Source: Advenella mandrilli
Lineage (GTDB): Bacteria > Pseudomonadota > Gammaproteobacteria > Burkholderiales > Burkholderiaceae_B
Direction of reading: 5' to 3'
Length of the DNA stretch: 64,000 nucleotides
Assembly: GCF_016595155.1 (NCBI RefSeq)
Contig: NZ_JAENGP010000010.1
Location: 103,012 to 167,011 of the forward strand
The stretch's first letter is position 1, and every line of letters begins with the position of its first letter. Below are positions 29,506-38,698 of the stretch, piece after piece. The notes under the pieces are model-generated. The model made no database searches. It saw nothing but the letters and a program-made list of their open reading frames with translations, and was not told where the DNA came from. Made by a program: the position numbers and the translations under genes.

Positions 29506-30942
29506 ATGAATTTATCTGCAATACAAATTAAATCCAGCCTGCGTATTTTGGTAGCCATTATTATTTTGGGTACCTTTGCTGTGTTGGCCATGGCCGTGGT
29601 AAGCAATTTCCAAAGCACGGCTTCCATCCAGACATTAAGCCAGGCACTGGCGCAATATGCCCCGGCTGATGTGGCCCTGGACAACCAAAAATTGCTTGAA
29701 CAGTCCGAACACAATACCCGTTATGTGATGTTGACCTCGGCGGTAATTATCCTGTTTACCCTGTTCTTTGCTTTTTTCGTGCATCGCCTGTTAACCGCAG
29801 TGATTGTGAAGCCGTTTGCCCGGGTAGAAGATTACTTCAGCCGCATGGCCAAAGGTGAGCTTAACCAGAATATTCAAGTGATTGGCAATAATGAAGTAGC
29901 CCGTATTATGCGTGGCCTGGTTGATATGCAAGACAAACTGGGCAGTATTGTTGATCAGGTTCGGGACAGCCTGAATGTGATTAATGAAAACGGCGACAAG
30001 CTGGGTGAAGACAATCTTAACTTAAGTTCACGTACCGAGCAGCAATCGGCAGCTTTGCAAGAAACAGCAGCCAGTATGGAAGAGCTGTCCAGCACCGTTA
30101 AGCAGAACGCTGAAAATGCCCGTCAAGCCAATCAATTGGCGGTTCAGGCTTCCCAAGTGGCTGAACAGGGCGGGGATGTGATGCGCAAAGTGGTTAGCAC
30201 CATGGAAGAAATATCCGTTGGTTCTAATAAAATTGCCGATATTGTCAGCATGATAGACAGCATCGCTTTCCAGACTAATATTCTGGCTATTAATGCGGCG
30301 GTTGAAGCCGCACGTGCCGGTGAGCAGGGTAATGGTTTTGCGGTGGTGGCCTCTGAAGTGCGTGCCCTGTCACAACGCAGTGCCGAGGCCGCCAAAGAAA
30401 TCAAGCTGCTGATTGACGCGTCGGTGGACAAGGTGGGCGATGGTGCCAAATTGGTTGGCCAGGCGGGTGAAACCATGAGAAATATTGTGACGTCTATTTC
30501 AGAAGTCACCACCATCATGGGTGAAATTTCTTCAGCCACCGAAGAACAGGCCACCGGCATTGACCAGATCAATCGGGCCGTTATCCAGATGGATAATGTG
30601 ACGCATCAGAACGCAGAGCTGGTTGAACGTCTGTCTGCGTCAACCGAATTTCTGAATAATCAAATTGATGAAGCCATGAATACGATGGCCCTGTTTGTGA
30701 CTAAAGGCCATCGTTCATTTGTGGATGACGCTATTTATCAGTCTAAAAAGAGCGGTGTTAAAAAATCATCACCCATGCTGGCCGCTGCCAAAAAAGAAGT
30801 ACCATCGCTTTCCCTGCAGCAAGCCTGGGAAAAGCGCCTGGAATTTGGCGAGCAAGATGTGCCCTTGCTAACCGAGAAGCATGAAGAACTGCGTTCTCCG
30901 CTAAAGTCTCATAAAAAGCAGGATGATTGGGTCTCTTTCTAG
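29506..30942 (+). CDS. Methyl-accepting chemotaxis protein with a very short periplasmic loop
   Basis: Membrane chemoreceptor of 478 residues. Helix one spans about 13-34 and helix two about 72-94, leaving only some 37 periplasmic residues, too few for a standard ligand-binding domain. A HAMP region (about 95-150) and the signalling domain follow, with the tip QTNILAINAAVEAARAGEQG and the adaptation helices. The last residues, DWVSF, fit the xWxxF pattern by which CheR is tethered to high-abundance receptors. It starts 16 bases after flgL behind TTGGAG and ends exactly where the convergent fliR ends. What it senses is unknown; membrane state or an interacting binding protein are possibilities. 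Confidence 0.9.
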   Translation: MNLSAIQIKSSLRILVAIIILGTFAVLAMAVVSNFQSTASIQTLSQALAQYAPADVALDNQKLLEQSEHNTRYVMLTSAVIILFTLFFAFFVHRLLTAVIVKPFARVEDYFSRMAKGELNQNIQVIGNNEVARIMRGLVDMQDKLGSIVDQVRDSLNVINENGDKLGEDNLNLSSRTEQQSAALQETAASMEELSSTVKQNAENARQANQLAVQASQVAEQGGDVMRKVVSTMEEISVGSNKIADIVSMIDSIAFQTNILAINAAVEAARAGEQGNGFAVVASEVRALSQRSAEAAKEIKLLIDASVDKVGDGAKLVGQAGETMRNIVTSISEVTTIMGEISSATEEQATGIDQINRAVIQMDNVTHQNAELVERLSASTEFLNNQIDEAMNTMALFVTKGHRSFVDDAIYQSKKSGVKKSSPMLAAAKKEVPSLSLQQAWEKRLEFGEQDVPLLTEKHEELRSPLKSHKKQDDWVSF

Positions 30943-31722
30943 TTAAAACCCGCCCATGACACGCCCCATCTGTTCAAATCCATTGAAGAAAAACCGTTCA
31001 AGGAATTGATTCAGATAGGGCAGTACGATCATTAACAGCATCATACTGAAGGTGAGGGTAATGGGAAATCCTACCGCAAATACCGACAATTGCTGAGCGG
31101 TACGGTTCAGGATACCCATGGCCAGATTAATCGTTAGCAGGGAAATAATCAGCGGTATGGCAATAAGCATACCCGCAATAAAAATCTGTGCACTCCATTC
31201 AATCAGTAGGCCAATGCCATTTAGTTGCAGGGTGGCATCGCTAATGGGCACAATTTCAAAAGACCGTGCCAGGCCCGAGATTAAAATAAGATGTCCGTTG
31301 CCGGCTACAAAAATTAGCATGGCCAGGGCATTAAGCAGGCGCGACATGACGCTGGTATTACCCCCGTTGGCCGGATCAAAAAAGGACGCAAAAGAAAGTC
31401 CCATTTGCAGGCCAATCAACTCACCGGCCATATTCACGGCGGCAAAGGCAATGCGCATGGTAAAACCCATGGCCATGCCAATCACAATTTGTTTGGCCAT
31501 CATGACCATGGCCGCCCAGGAATCGGGGGGGATAGTTTCAAAAGGGCCAATAAAAGGTGAAATGGCTACCGTTAAAATAACTGAAATGCCAATCTTGACC
31601 ATGACGGGCACGGTGGATTCGCCCAGGACCGGTGAACTGCCCACAAAAGCCGCAATGCGACACAGTGGCCACAGAAACAGGCCAATCCAGGTGTACAGTT
31701 GATCCAGGGTAAAGGTAATCAT
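30943..31722 (-). CDS. fliR: Flagellar export gate protein FliR
   Basis: Inner-membrane export-gate subunit that assembles with FliP and FliQ. The 259-residue protein has about six hydrophobic segments and the family features LWPLCRIAAFVGSSPVLGES (about 17-36) and GLQMGLSFASFFDPANGGN. It is the last gene of the minus-strand fliL-R run. Its stop codon abuts the stop of the convergent chemoreceptor gene with no base between them. Confidence 0.95.
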   Translation of the reverse strand: MITFTLDQLYTWIGLFLWPLCRIAAFVGSSPVLGESTVPVMVKIGISVILTVAISPFIGPFETIPPDSWAAMVMMAKQIVIGMAMGFTMRIAFAAVNMAGELIGLQMGLSFASFFDPANGGNTSVMSRLLNALAMLIFVAGNGHLILISGLARSFEIVPISDATLQLNGIGLLIEWSAQIFIAGMLIAIPLIISLLTINLAMGILNRTAQQLSVFAVGFPITLTFSMMLLMIVLPYLNQFLERFFFNGFEQMGRVMGGF

Positions 31723-31762
31723 AAGGGGTAGCGGCTAAGCGGGTGCTTGCAAACGCGGGCGT

Positions 31763-32032
31763 TTACTGGGCCAGGCTTGGAATGGAAATAAACAATTCCC
31801 GTATGTAGTCAGTGAGCGAGCCGATCATCCAGGGCCCCAGCAGCACCAGTACGGCACCCACGGCCAGAATTTTAGGAATGAAAGACAGCGTCATTTCGTT
31901 AATTTGCGTTGCTGCCTGGAAAATGGCAATCACCAGGCCCACCACCAGCGTGGTAACCAGTAGCGGTGCCGCCAGCGAAAAAGCCAGACGTAACGCAATA
32001 TACGTCATTGACATGATGGATTCTGAAGTCAT
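31763..32032 (-). CDS. fliQ: Flagellar export gate protein FliQ
   Basis: Small export-gate subunit of 89 residues with two membrane helices: AFSLAAPLLVTTLVVGLVIA, then a helix around AVGAVLVLLGPWMIGSL. The connecting loop reads AATQINEMTLSFIPK, the most conserved FliQ segment. The ribosome site AAGGAA is well placed. It lies between the fused fliO-fliP gene and fliR. Confidence 0.95.
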   Translation of the reverse strand: MTSESIMSMTYIALRLAFSLAAPLLVTTLVVGLVIAIFQAATQINEMTLSFIPKILAVGAVLVLLGPWMIGSLTDYIRELFISIPSLAQ

Positions 32033-32064
32033 GCAAATTCCTTGTAAACAGGTGCGGGCCGCGT

Positions 32065-33144
32065 TTATTGATAAAAGCTGCGTGCCAGGGAGCCTAATAG
32101 CAGGTGCCAGCCATCAGCCAGTACAAACAGCATGAGCTTGAATGGCAGGGAAATAGTGACCGGCGGTACCATCATCATCCCTAAAGACATTAAGACGCTG
32201 GCAATCACCAGGTCAATAATTAAAAATGGGATGAAAATGGTAAACCCGATCTGGAAAGCGGTTTTCAGTTCACTGGTCACGAAAGCGGGAATTAAAATAC
32301 GCATGGGTACGGCTTCGGGGCTTTCAAATTCGGTCATATTGGCCATATCACCAAACAGGGCCAGGTCGCTTTCCCGGGTTTGGCCAATCATGAAGGCATG
32401 AATGGGTCGCGCTGCCCGTTCAACCGCCTGCTCGAAGGTAATTTGTCCTTCATTCAGGGGGGTGTAGGCATCTTGGGCAATTTGATCAAGTACCGGAGAC
32501 ATGACAAAAAAAGTCAGGAACAAAGACAGGCCGATAATCACGCTATTGGGCGGAGAGGCGCCCGTGCCCAAGGCATTGCGCAGCAAACCCAGCACAATCA
32601 CAATACGGGTAAAACCGGTCATCATTAAAATAACCGCCGGTAAAAAGCTTAAGCCGGTTAGCAAAAGCAGGGTTTGCATGCTAAGCGAATACGTTTGTGA
32701 GCCATCCGGGTTGCTGGCACTGGTTAAGGCCGGCATGTTCACCTGGGCAAAAGCCGGGTCGGCCATTAACAACAAGGCGGGCAACAGGAAAACCAGCAGT
32801 GTTTTAATGGGTAAATGGTGCTTCAGGGCTTCGCGAAAAGACCGCTTGTGGGCCTCTGGCTTTACTTGAACACTTGTTTCAGGGGATATTTCGGGGGCAG
32901 GCATTTTATGCAACAAGTTGATTTGTTGGGCAGTTACACCCAGCACCAGTTGTTCGTTACCAGCCTGCACCACGACAATTTCACTACGCTGACCCAGGGG
33001 GGTACGGGAAATAACGGGCAAGGCGGGGTTACGCCTTATTTTACCCAGCAGCCCGGTTTTGCGGGCCACCATGCCAAACAGGATAATACAGAACAGTACC
33101 AGCCCCAGTGCGGCAAAAACCCGAATAATGGCCAGTTGATCCAT
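32065..33144 (-). CDS. fliP: Fused flagellar export proteins FliO-FliP
   Basis: One open frame of 359 residues holds both proteins that are normally separate. Residues 1-100 are FliO-like: a membrane helix (about 6-27) then a short cytoplasmic domain with TPLGQRSEIVVVQ and EQLVLGVTAQQINLLHK. From about 105 the sequence is a complete FliP, beginning with its signal-type helix (TLLVFLLPALLLMADPAFAQ), then FTRIVIVLGLLRNALGTG and the gate helices to the end. The AAGGGA ribosome site lies at the FliO start. The only internal ATG before FliP, codon 81, has no such site. No separate fliO exists between fliN and fliP. The linker may stay intact or be processed; that cannot be seen. Confidence 0.92.
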   Translation of the reverse strand: MDQLAIIRVFAALGLVLFCIILFGMVARKTGLLGKIRRNPALPVISRTPLGQRSEIVVVQAGNEQLVLGVTAQQINLLHKMPAPEISPETSVQVKPEAHKRSFREALKHHLPIKTLLVFLLPALLLMADPAFAQVNMPALTSASNPDGSQTYSLSMQTLLLLTGLSFLPAVILMMTGFTRIVIVLGLLRNALGTGASPPNSVIIGLSLFLTFFVMSPVLDQIAQDAYTPLNEGQITFEQAVERAARPIHAFMIGQTRESDLALFGDMANMTEFESPEAVPMRILIPAFVTSELKTAFQIGFTIFIPFLIIDLVIASVLMSLGMMMVPPVTISLPFKLMLFVLADGWHLLLGSLARSFYQ

Positions 33145-33175
33145 AAACTATCCCTTTAACTTGGCAAGCGTCGTT

Positions 33176-33607
33176 TTAGCGACGGCTGAAAGGACGGTTC
33201 AGACGATTCAGGCGTTCGGCCGGGGTAATAATATCGGTTAAGCGCACGCCATAATTGCCATTAACGCTAACAATCTCGCCCTGGGCAATTAGCATGCCAT
33301 TAATAAGAACATCCATGGGTTCACCGGCCTGTGCGTTAAGCTCAACTACCGAACCCTGTCCCAGTTTAAGAATATCCTTGATAGGCAGGCGTGCACGGCC
33401 CAGCTCAACACTAAGCTGAACTGGAATGTCCTTGATAAAGGAAAGGTCATGGCTGGCCTGGGTGGCAGGTGGTTCGGGATCAAAAGACTCAAAAATGGAA
33501 TCGGCCGTTTGGCTGGCTGATTCACTGGCCTGTTCGGCCATGGCTTTTTCCCATTCGCTGGCCAGGTCGTCCTGGTTGATATCGTCAGATGGAGTAGTAT
33601 TGCTCAT
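33176..33607 (-). CDS. fliN: Flagellar motor switch protein FliN
   Basis: C-ring subunit that helps set rotation direction and docks export cargo. The 143-residue protein has an acidic, Ser/Ala-rich N-terminal part and a C-terminal SpoA-like domain (about 60-140) with IPVQLSVELGRARLPIKDIL, GSVVELNAQAGEPMDVLING and GNYGVRLTDI. It follows fliM by 12 bases. Confidence 0.96.
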   Translation of the reverse strand: MSNTTPSDDINQDDLASEWEKAMAEQASESASQTADSIFESFDPEPPATQASHDLSFIKDIPVQLSVELGRARLPIKDILKLGQGSVVELNAQAGEPMDVLINGMLIAQGEIVSVNGNYGVRLTDIITPAERLNRLNRPFSRR

Positions 33608-33619
33608 GGTTTTTTCAGA

Positions 33620-34720
33620 TTAAAGTGGATTTTCAGGATTAATGCGGCCGGGGCTCAGGTCATTGTCATTAAGCGAAATTTCATCATCAATGGTGCTGTC
33701 TTCAACGACCATTTTTGGCTCTTCGGGCGCGTCAAAATACGGAATTTCAAGGTGTTTAATAACGCTTAGGGCATAATGTTTGTTAAAAGTGCCATATTTG
33801 GCACTGAATACGGGGATGTTATCCACCGTTGCCTCTACTGCTGTAGGCAGTTCAATAGGCAGGACACTGCCTTCTTTCAGGGCCATTAACTGTTCGATAG
33901 TGCATTCGATAGTGGTGAAATTGGCTACCAGTTCAACCTGGGTAGCGGGCACCTGGCCCGATAGCTGGCGCAGCCATTTGTTTTCATTGCCCTTGACGCT
34001 TTCATCCTGGAAAGGTTCGGTTAGCAAGTCACGCAGTGGCTCTATCATGGAGTAGGGCAGGCAGACATTCAGCAGGCCGCCAATGGTGCCAAACTCTATG
34101 CGGATGGGGGTTACCACCACCACTTCGTTGCTGCCGGCAATATTGGCAAACTTGGTATGCATTTCAGAACGCAGGTAGTGGTATTTAATGGGGTGAACCG
34201 GTTTCCAGGCATGAATATAGCACTCTAGCGTGTGCATGAGCAGGCGCTGAATAATGCGCTGCTCGGTGGCGGTAAAGTCGCGTCCTTCAACCCGGGTATT
34301 TTGTTTTATTTGCCCGCCAAACAGGGTTTCTATAATCAGGAACACCAGCGTTGGGTCAAAGCAGAACAAAGACAGGCCGCGCAGGGGTTCCAGCCTGACC
34401 ATGTTCAGGTTGCTGGGCACCGGCAGGTTGCGTTCAAATTCGGCAAATGTCTGGATTTTAATGGGCAATACCGAAATATCGGCATTGCGCCGCATGAAAC
34501 TAAGCAAAACGGCCCGCAGATTGCGGGCAAAGCGCTCATTGATAAGCTCGAAGGTTTGCATGCGCTTGCGAATGACCCGTTCGGGCGACGACAGGTCATA
34601 AGGGCGAACGCCATCGGGGTACACCGGCTCTTCAGTTTCAATCTTGGGCGTGGGTGTCCCTTCTATTTCTGCGAATAGGGAATCTACCTCGTTTTGAGAT
34701 AAAAACGTATCATAGGCCAT
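33620..34720 (-). CDS. fliM: Flagellar motor switch protein FliM
   Basis: C-ring switch protein that binds phosphorylated CheY. The N-terminal peptide LSQNEVDSLFAEIEG matches the CheY-binding segment. The middle CheC-like domain has FDPTLVFLIIETLFGG and a GSNEVVVV-type loop, and a SpoA-like domain lies near the C-terminus. At 366 residues it is slightly longer than E. coli FliM because of an acidic tail. Two bases separate it from fliL. Confidence 0.96.
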   Translation of the reverse strand: MAYDTFLSQNEVDSLFAEIEGTPTPKIETEEPVYPDGVRPYDLSSPERVIRKRMQTFELINERFARNLRAVLLSFMRRNADISVLPIKIQTFAEFERNLPVPSNLNMVRLEPLRGLSLFCFDPTLVFLIIETLFGGQIKQNTRVEGRDFTATEQRIIQRLLMHTLECYIHAWKPVHPIKYHYLRSEMHTKFANIAGSNEVVVVTPIRIEFGTIGGLLNVCLPYSMIEPLRDLLTEPFQDESVKGNENKWLRQLSGQVPATQVELVANFTTIECTIEQLMALKEGSVLPIELPTAVEATVDNIPVFSAKYGTFNKHYALSVIKHLEIPYFDAPEEPKMVVEDSTIDDEISLNDNDLSPGRINPENPL

Positions 34721-34722
34721 TT

Positions 34723-35229
34723 TTATTGCACAACAAAATTGGTAAACAGAACATGGGTAATGTGTTGGGTATACGGTTCAGGATAAAACGCGGGTTGCAA
34801 TACCCGTTTGACCGTTTCTTTGATTAGCTCGGGTGTTTCTTTGTCATGAATGGTTTCAGGGTTCAGGGAAGACAGCTCGATCAGGATACGGCTGCGGGCC
34901 TCGGGCAGATATTTGGTAACCCGTTCCATGCTGGCCTTGTCTTCGAAACGCAGGGTAAAGCCCACATACAGCACGCGAGAAAACCCGTTACGGTTAAGGG
35001 TAATGGTAAAGGGATCGAGTTCCAGGAAAATAGGATTGGCGCTAACAACAGGAACCGCTGCAGCGGCAAGCGGCTGGCTGGTTTGCTGGGCTGCCGGCTG
35101 GGCAGATTGTAAATTGCCCATGTAATACCACATGCCAGCGCCACCAATGCCAAGGCATAAAATAATAATAATCAGTGTCTTGAAAAAAGACCCCGACTTG
35201 GGAGTTGCGTTATTTGTCTCTTTGCTCAT
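34723..35229 (-). CDS. fliL: Flagellar stator-associated protein FliL
   Basis: Single-pass inner-membrane protein that supports stator function. A short cytoplasmic N-terminus is followed by a helix (about 16-37, TLIIIILCLGIGGAGMWYYM), a Gln/Ala-rich linker and a periplasmic domain with FLELDPFTITLN and LYVGFTLRFED. The end, HITHVLFTNFVVQ, is typical. It opens the second minus-strand run, fliL-M-N-(OP)-Q-R; the 148 bases ahead separate it from fliK and show no clear promoter or terminator. Confidence 0.94.
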   Translation of the reverse strand: MSKETNNATPKSGSFFKTLIIIILCLGIGGAGMWYYMGNLQSAQPAAQQTSQPLAAAAVPVVSANPIFLELDPFTITLNRNGFSRVLYVGFTLRFEDKASMERVTKYLPEARSRILIELSSLNPETIHDKETPELIKETVKRVLQPAFYPEPYTQHITHVLFTNFVVQ

Positions 35230-35377
35230 GTAGGGCCATTAACCAAATCTAATAAAAACACCAGGATCAGCCTCTATTCTCGCTTATAAACAGCAAAGCC
35301 ATAGCCTGGAATAAAGGGGGTTTTCTTCCTTTATAGGCCATTTAAAGGGCTATGCCAAAAGATTGGCAGTGATCGTA

Positions 35378-36778
35378 TCAGGCAAACGTGTTGATCAGGC
35401 CATCGTGCTGGTGTGATGGCCTGGCGGCAGGCCCGCTGGACTCGATCAGGCCATCAGGGCTGTCTTCAGTTTGGGCAAGCGCGCCTGAAGCGTTATGTTC
35501 ATCCATGAAGAAACTTTCTTGCTGGTCTTGCTGTTCTACATGGGCCTGCCCCAGGGAGAGTCCTTTTTCCTGCAAGGCCTGGTGCAAATCGGCCAGGGAA
35601 TTTTCTAGCGCCTGGCGAACCGTGGCGTTGCTGGCCACAAATGCCGCCTGAGCCACCCCATCCTGAATGCTGATAGAAACTTTAATGGGACCCAGCTCGG
35701 GCGGGTCTAGCCGCATTTGGGCAATATGTGTGCCATTAACCTGCTGCCTGAAAAACAAGCTGGCCTGGGTGGCCACTTGCTGGGCCATGGCCTGTGACCA
35801 GCCGGGGTGGTAAAAAGAAGTGCCTAGGGCAATAAGGGGGCTGGCGGGTGCCTGGGTGTTGGTAACCGAGGCGCTAGCGGCTGCCGCAGAATGGGCCGCC
35901 ACCGAAGACTCAAGCAGCTTGCCAGCTGCCTGGTCTGCCGCCATCATCTGGTTGGCCTGCAGTTGGGCAGATTTTTTCAGATTGATGTTTCGCGGGTCTG
36001 CCAGGTTGGCCGTATCCGTCTCTGGTGACAGGTGGCCAAACAAAGCGTCGCGAAGCTGATCGGCCGCTTTTTTATTGGTGTTAAGACTGGTGGCCCGGCC
36101 CGCGACGGCTTGTTTGTCAAGTGCTGCCTGCTGGCTGGCCGTAAGCCTGTTATTTTCTGTATTAAACAAGGTCTCTGGTTTTGCCTGGGCAGAACCCGCC
36201 TGCGTATCTTTAACGAGCCGTGCCAAAGCCTCTGAAGTGGCCTTCTCGTCTCCTTCTGAATTAGCCAGATTTTTGCCAGACAGGCGAGTGGACAGGTTTC
36301 GTTGAGGTTCGATAAGCTGGTGTAAAAGGGTGTTTTCAAAGGCCGGTTTGCCTTTGGATTCTGTATTCAGGCCCGTTGCCAGCTTGTCTTTCTGAAGAAT
36401 GACCTGTTCTGGCAATAAGTTGGCCTGCTGGGCCTCATCCGGGGGTTGCGCGGCGTTCAGTTCATTGTCTGACGTCGTGGATTCGTGGGTGTCTACAGGG
36501 GTGTTTTCCTTGTCGGCAAGCGAGTCAGCTTGAGTCACCTCATTATTTGTTGATGTTTTGTGTTCAGTGGCGGGACGGCTATTTTCTGTCTTGCCCGAAG
36601 CCTGATTGCTTTGGGGGGCAGAAGATGGCTTGTTTTGCGCAGGCGCCGCAGTTTGCATGGCAAGAATGCTTGAAAACGCATTGTTGGTGCTGGCTGCCGG
36701 GTTGTTGCCGGCGTTATCACTGTTGGGAAAGTTGCTGGCATTCAGGTTGTTGCTGATGGTTGTCATTGTCATACCCAT
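35378..36778 (-). CDS. fliK: Hook-length control protein FliK
   Basis: Secreted ruler that sets hook length and triggers FlhB switching. The N-terminal two thirds are low-complexity, rich in Ala, Asn, Gln, Ser and Thr. The conserved C-terminal domain (about residues 310-410) contains MRLDPPELGPIKVSISIQDG and AQAAFVASNATVRQALENSL. I place the start at the ATG at 36778, five bases after the fliJ stop; further in-frame ATGs follow at 36772 and 36766. The frame is also open upstream of this start, but that part overlaps fliJ and has no support. A second FliK-like gene lies at 43433-44800. Confidence 0.93.
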   Translation of the reverse strand: MGMTMTTISNNLNASNFPNSDNAGNNPAASTNNAFSSILAMQTAAPAQNKPSSAPQSNQASGKTENSRPATEHKTSTNNEVTQADSLADKENTPVDTHESTTSDNELNAAQPPDEAQQANLLPEQVILQKDKLATGLNTESKGKPAFENTLLHQLIEPQRNLSTRLSGKNLANSEGDEKATSEALARLVKDTQAGSAQAKPETLFNTENNRLTASQQAALDKQAVAGRATSLNTNKKAADQLRDALFGHLSPETDTANLADPRNINLKKSAQLQANQMMAADQAAGKLLESSVAAHSAAAASASVTNTQAPASPLIALGTSFYHPGWSQAMAQQVATQASLFFRQQVNGTHIAQMRLDPPELGPIKVSISIQDGVAQAAFVASNATVRQALENSLADLHQALQEKGLSLGQAHVEQQDQQESFFMDEHNASGALAQTEDSPDGLIESSGPAARPSHQHDGLINTFA

Positions 36779-36782
36779 AAAT

Positions 36783-37244
36783 TTAACTGCCAGACGCCTG
36801 GCGCCTGCTGGCGAAATAAGCCCGTGCGGCAAACTCGTCATTCATTTTCTGTTCTTGCCGGTTGGCAATTTTTAACTGTTCCTGCTTTCTGCGATCAATC
36901 AGCGCCTGCATTGAATTTACTTCACGGCGGGACTCAAACCAGGCTTCACGTTCTTTTTCCACCTGCTTGCCCAGCTGGGTAATAATGGCTCGCTGCTGCC
37001 CCAGTGCCTCTTCCAGGGTGGAAATGAATCTCTGGAAATTTACGCACTGGGCCGAACTCATGCCTTCTTTCAGGCGGGCCTGCAAACGGGCAATGTAATC
37101 CAGCCGATATTCACCCAACATCTCAAGCTGCTTACTTGCTTGTGTAAGGTTGGCTTCGGTTTGAGCAACCACTTTAGCCTTGTCGTCCATTTTCTGAACG
37201 GCCAGCTCATGCAGGGTTTCGAAAGAATCGCTGTGATGGTTCAT
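36783..37244 (-). CDS. fliJ: Flagellar export protein FliJ
   Basis: Coiled-coil stalk protein of the export ATPase that also helps chaperones cycle. The 153-residue product is almost all charged helix, with [20 protein letters not shown] and [20 protein letters not shown]. It overlaps fliI by four bases (ATGA), which fits its role as the partner of FliI. Confidence 0.92.
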   Translation of the reverse strand: MNHHSDSFETLHELAVQKMDDKAKVVAQTEANLTQASKQLEMLGEYRLDYIARLQARLKEGMSSAQCVNFQRFISTLEEALGQQRAIITQLGKQVEKEREAWFESRREVNSMQALIDRRKQEQLKIANRQEQKMNDEFAARAYFASRRQASGS

Positions 37245-38695
37245 AAGGTAAGTCCTGCAAACAGGCGACCAAGTTCCCGGGTGGCTTGTTCCATATCAAC
37301 CTTTTCTTCAATATCCTGCATCAGGAACTTACGCAGGAAGGGGTAGCGGTCAATCGCTGCGTCAATTTCCGGGTCATTGCCTTTTTTATACGCACCCACG
37401 GCCAGCAAGTCACGGTTGCGCTGATACATGGAATACAGCTGCTTGAATTTGCGTGCCTGGACTAAATACTCTTTGCCCACCACCGCCGTCATGACCCGGG
37501 AAATAGAGGCTTCAATATCAATAGCCGGATAATGGCCGGTCTCGGCCAGCGAACGTGACAGTACAATATGCCCGTCAAGAATCGCCCGCGAGGCATCGGC
37601 AATCGGGTCTTGTTGGTCATCGCCTTCGGTTAGCACGGTATAAAAAGCGGTAATTGAACCGGCTGTTTTGCCATTCATGTTTTTACCATTGCCGGCCCGT
37701 TCCACCAGGGCGGGCAGGCGGGCAAACACCGATGGCGGATAGCCCTTGGTGGCCGGCGGTTCGCCAATGGCCAGGGCAATTTCCCGCAGTGCCATGGCAT
37801 AACGGGTTAGGGAGTCCATAATAAGCAGCACATGCTTGCCCTGGTCCCGATAAAATTCGGCCAACCGGGTGGCATACACGCAACCCTGAATGCGCAGCAG
37901 GGGCGACACATCCGCCGGGGCGGCCACCACCACAGAGCGGCGCATGCCATCGGTGCCCAGGTTCTGTTCAATAAATTCTTTTACTTCCCGGCCACGCTCG
38001 CCAATCAGTCCCACCACAATCACGTCGGCCTTGGTATAGCGGGCCATCATGCCCAGCAAGACTGACTTACCCACGCCTGAACCGGCAAACAGACCCATAC
38101 GCTGGCCACGGCCAACCGTTAGCAGGCTATTGATGGCGCGCACGCCTACATCTAGCGGCGTATCAATGGGCGCGCGGTCCAGGGGGTTGATATACGTGGC
38201 GGCCAACGGCGCCTGCCAGGCATTTTCAAACGGGCCAAGGCTGTCCAGTGGTTGGCCGGCGCCATCCACGACCCGGCCCAGCAAAGAAAAACCAACCGGC
38301 AGGGTATGGCCACCCTGGTTACTTAAGTTGGCATAAGCGTCATCGGCTTCCTGCAATGGAACCTGGGGTGGCAGGGTGGCTTCAACCGCTTCAACCCGCG
38401 CATTGGGTGGCAGGCCGGCAATATTGCCGTAAGGCATTAAAAACAGGGTTTGCCCCTGAAAACCCACCACCTCGGCATCTACCCATTTATTGCCCGCCAT
38501 CTTGATACGGCAGGCCGCGCCCACTGGCAAGGCCAGGCCGCTGGCTTCCAGTACCATGCCGGTAGCGCGGATAATGCGTCCGGCACTGGTTTGCATCGGG
38601 CTGTCTTCTACCCGGCTGGCGGCACGCTTAAGCTGGTCTTGCCAGGCGGCAATGCCATGAATAGCGGGTGCTTGGGCGGGGGCAGGCTTATTCAA
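37241..38695 (-). CDS. fliI: Flagellum-specific export ATPase FliI
   Basis: F1-type ATPase that drives or primes flagellar export. Walker A is AGSGVGKS at about residues 204-211, and Walker B is in [20 protein letters not shown]. Other family segments are [14 protein letters not shown] and [20 protein letters not shown]. At 484 residues it is slightly longer than E. coli FliI. It sits between fliH and fliJ, its physical partners. Confidence 0.97.
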   Translation of the reverse strand: MNKPAPAQAPAIHGIAAWQDQLKRAASRVEDSPMQTSAGRIIRATGMVLEASGLALPVGAACRIKMAGNKWVDAEVVGFQGQTLFLMPYGNIAGLPPNARVEAVEATLPPQVPLQEADDAYANLSNQGGHTLPVGFSLLGRVVDGAGQPLDSLGPFENAWQAPLAATYINPLDRAPIDTPLDVGVRAINSLLTVGRGQRMGLFAGSGVGKSVLLGMMARYTKADVIVVGLIGERGREVKEFIEQNLGTDGMRRSVVVAAPADVSPLLRIQGCVYATRLAEFYRDQGKHVLLIMDSLTRYAMALREIALAIGEPPATKGYPPSVFARLPALVERAGNGKNMNGKTAGSITAFYTVLTEGDDQQDPIADASRAILDGHIVLSRSLAETGHYPAIDIEASISRVMTAVVGKEYLVQARKFKQLYSMYQRNRDLLAVGAYKKGNDPEIDAAIDRYPFLRKFLMQDIEEKVDMEQATRELGRLFAGLTL

Positions 38696-38698
38696 GGC

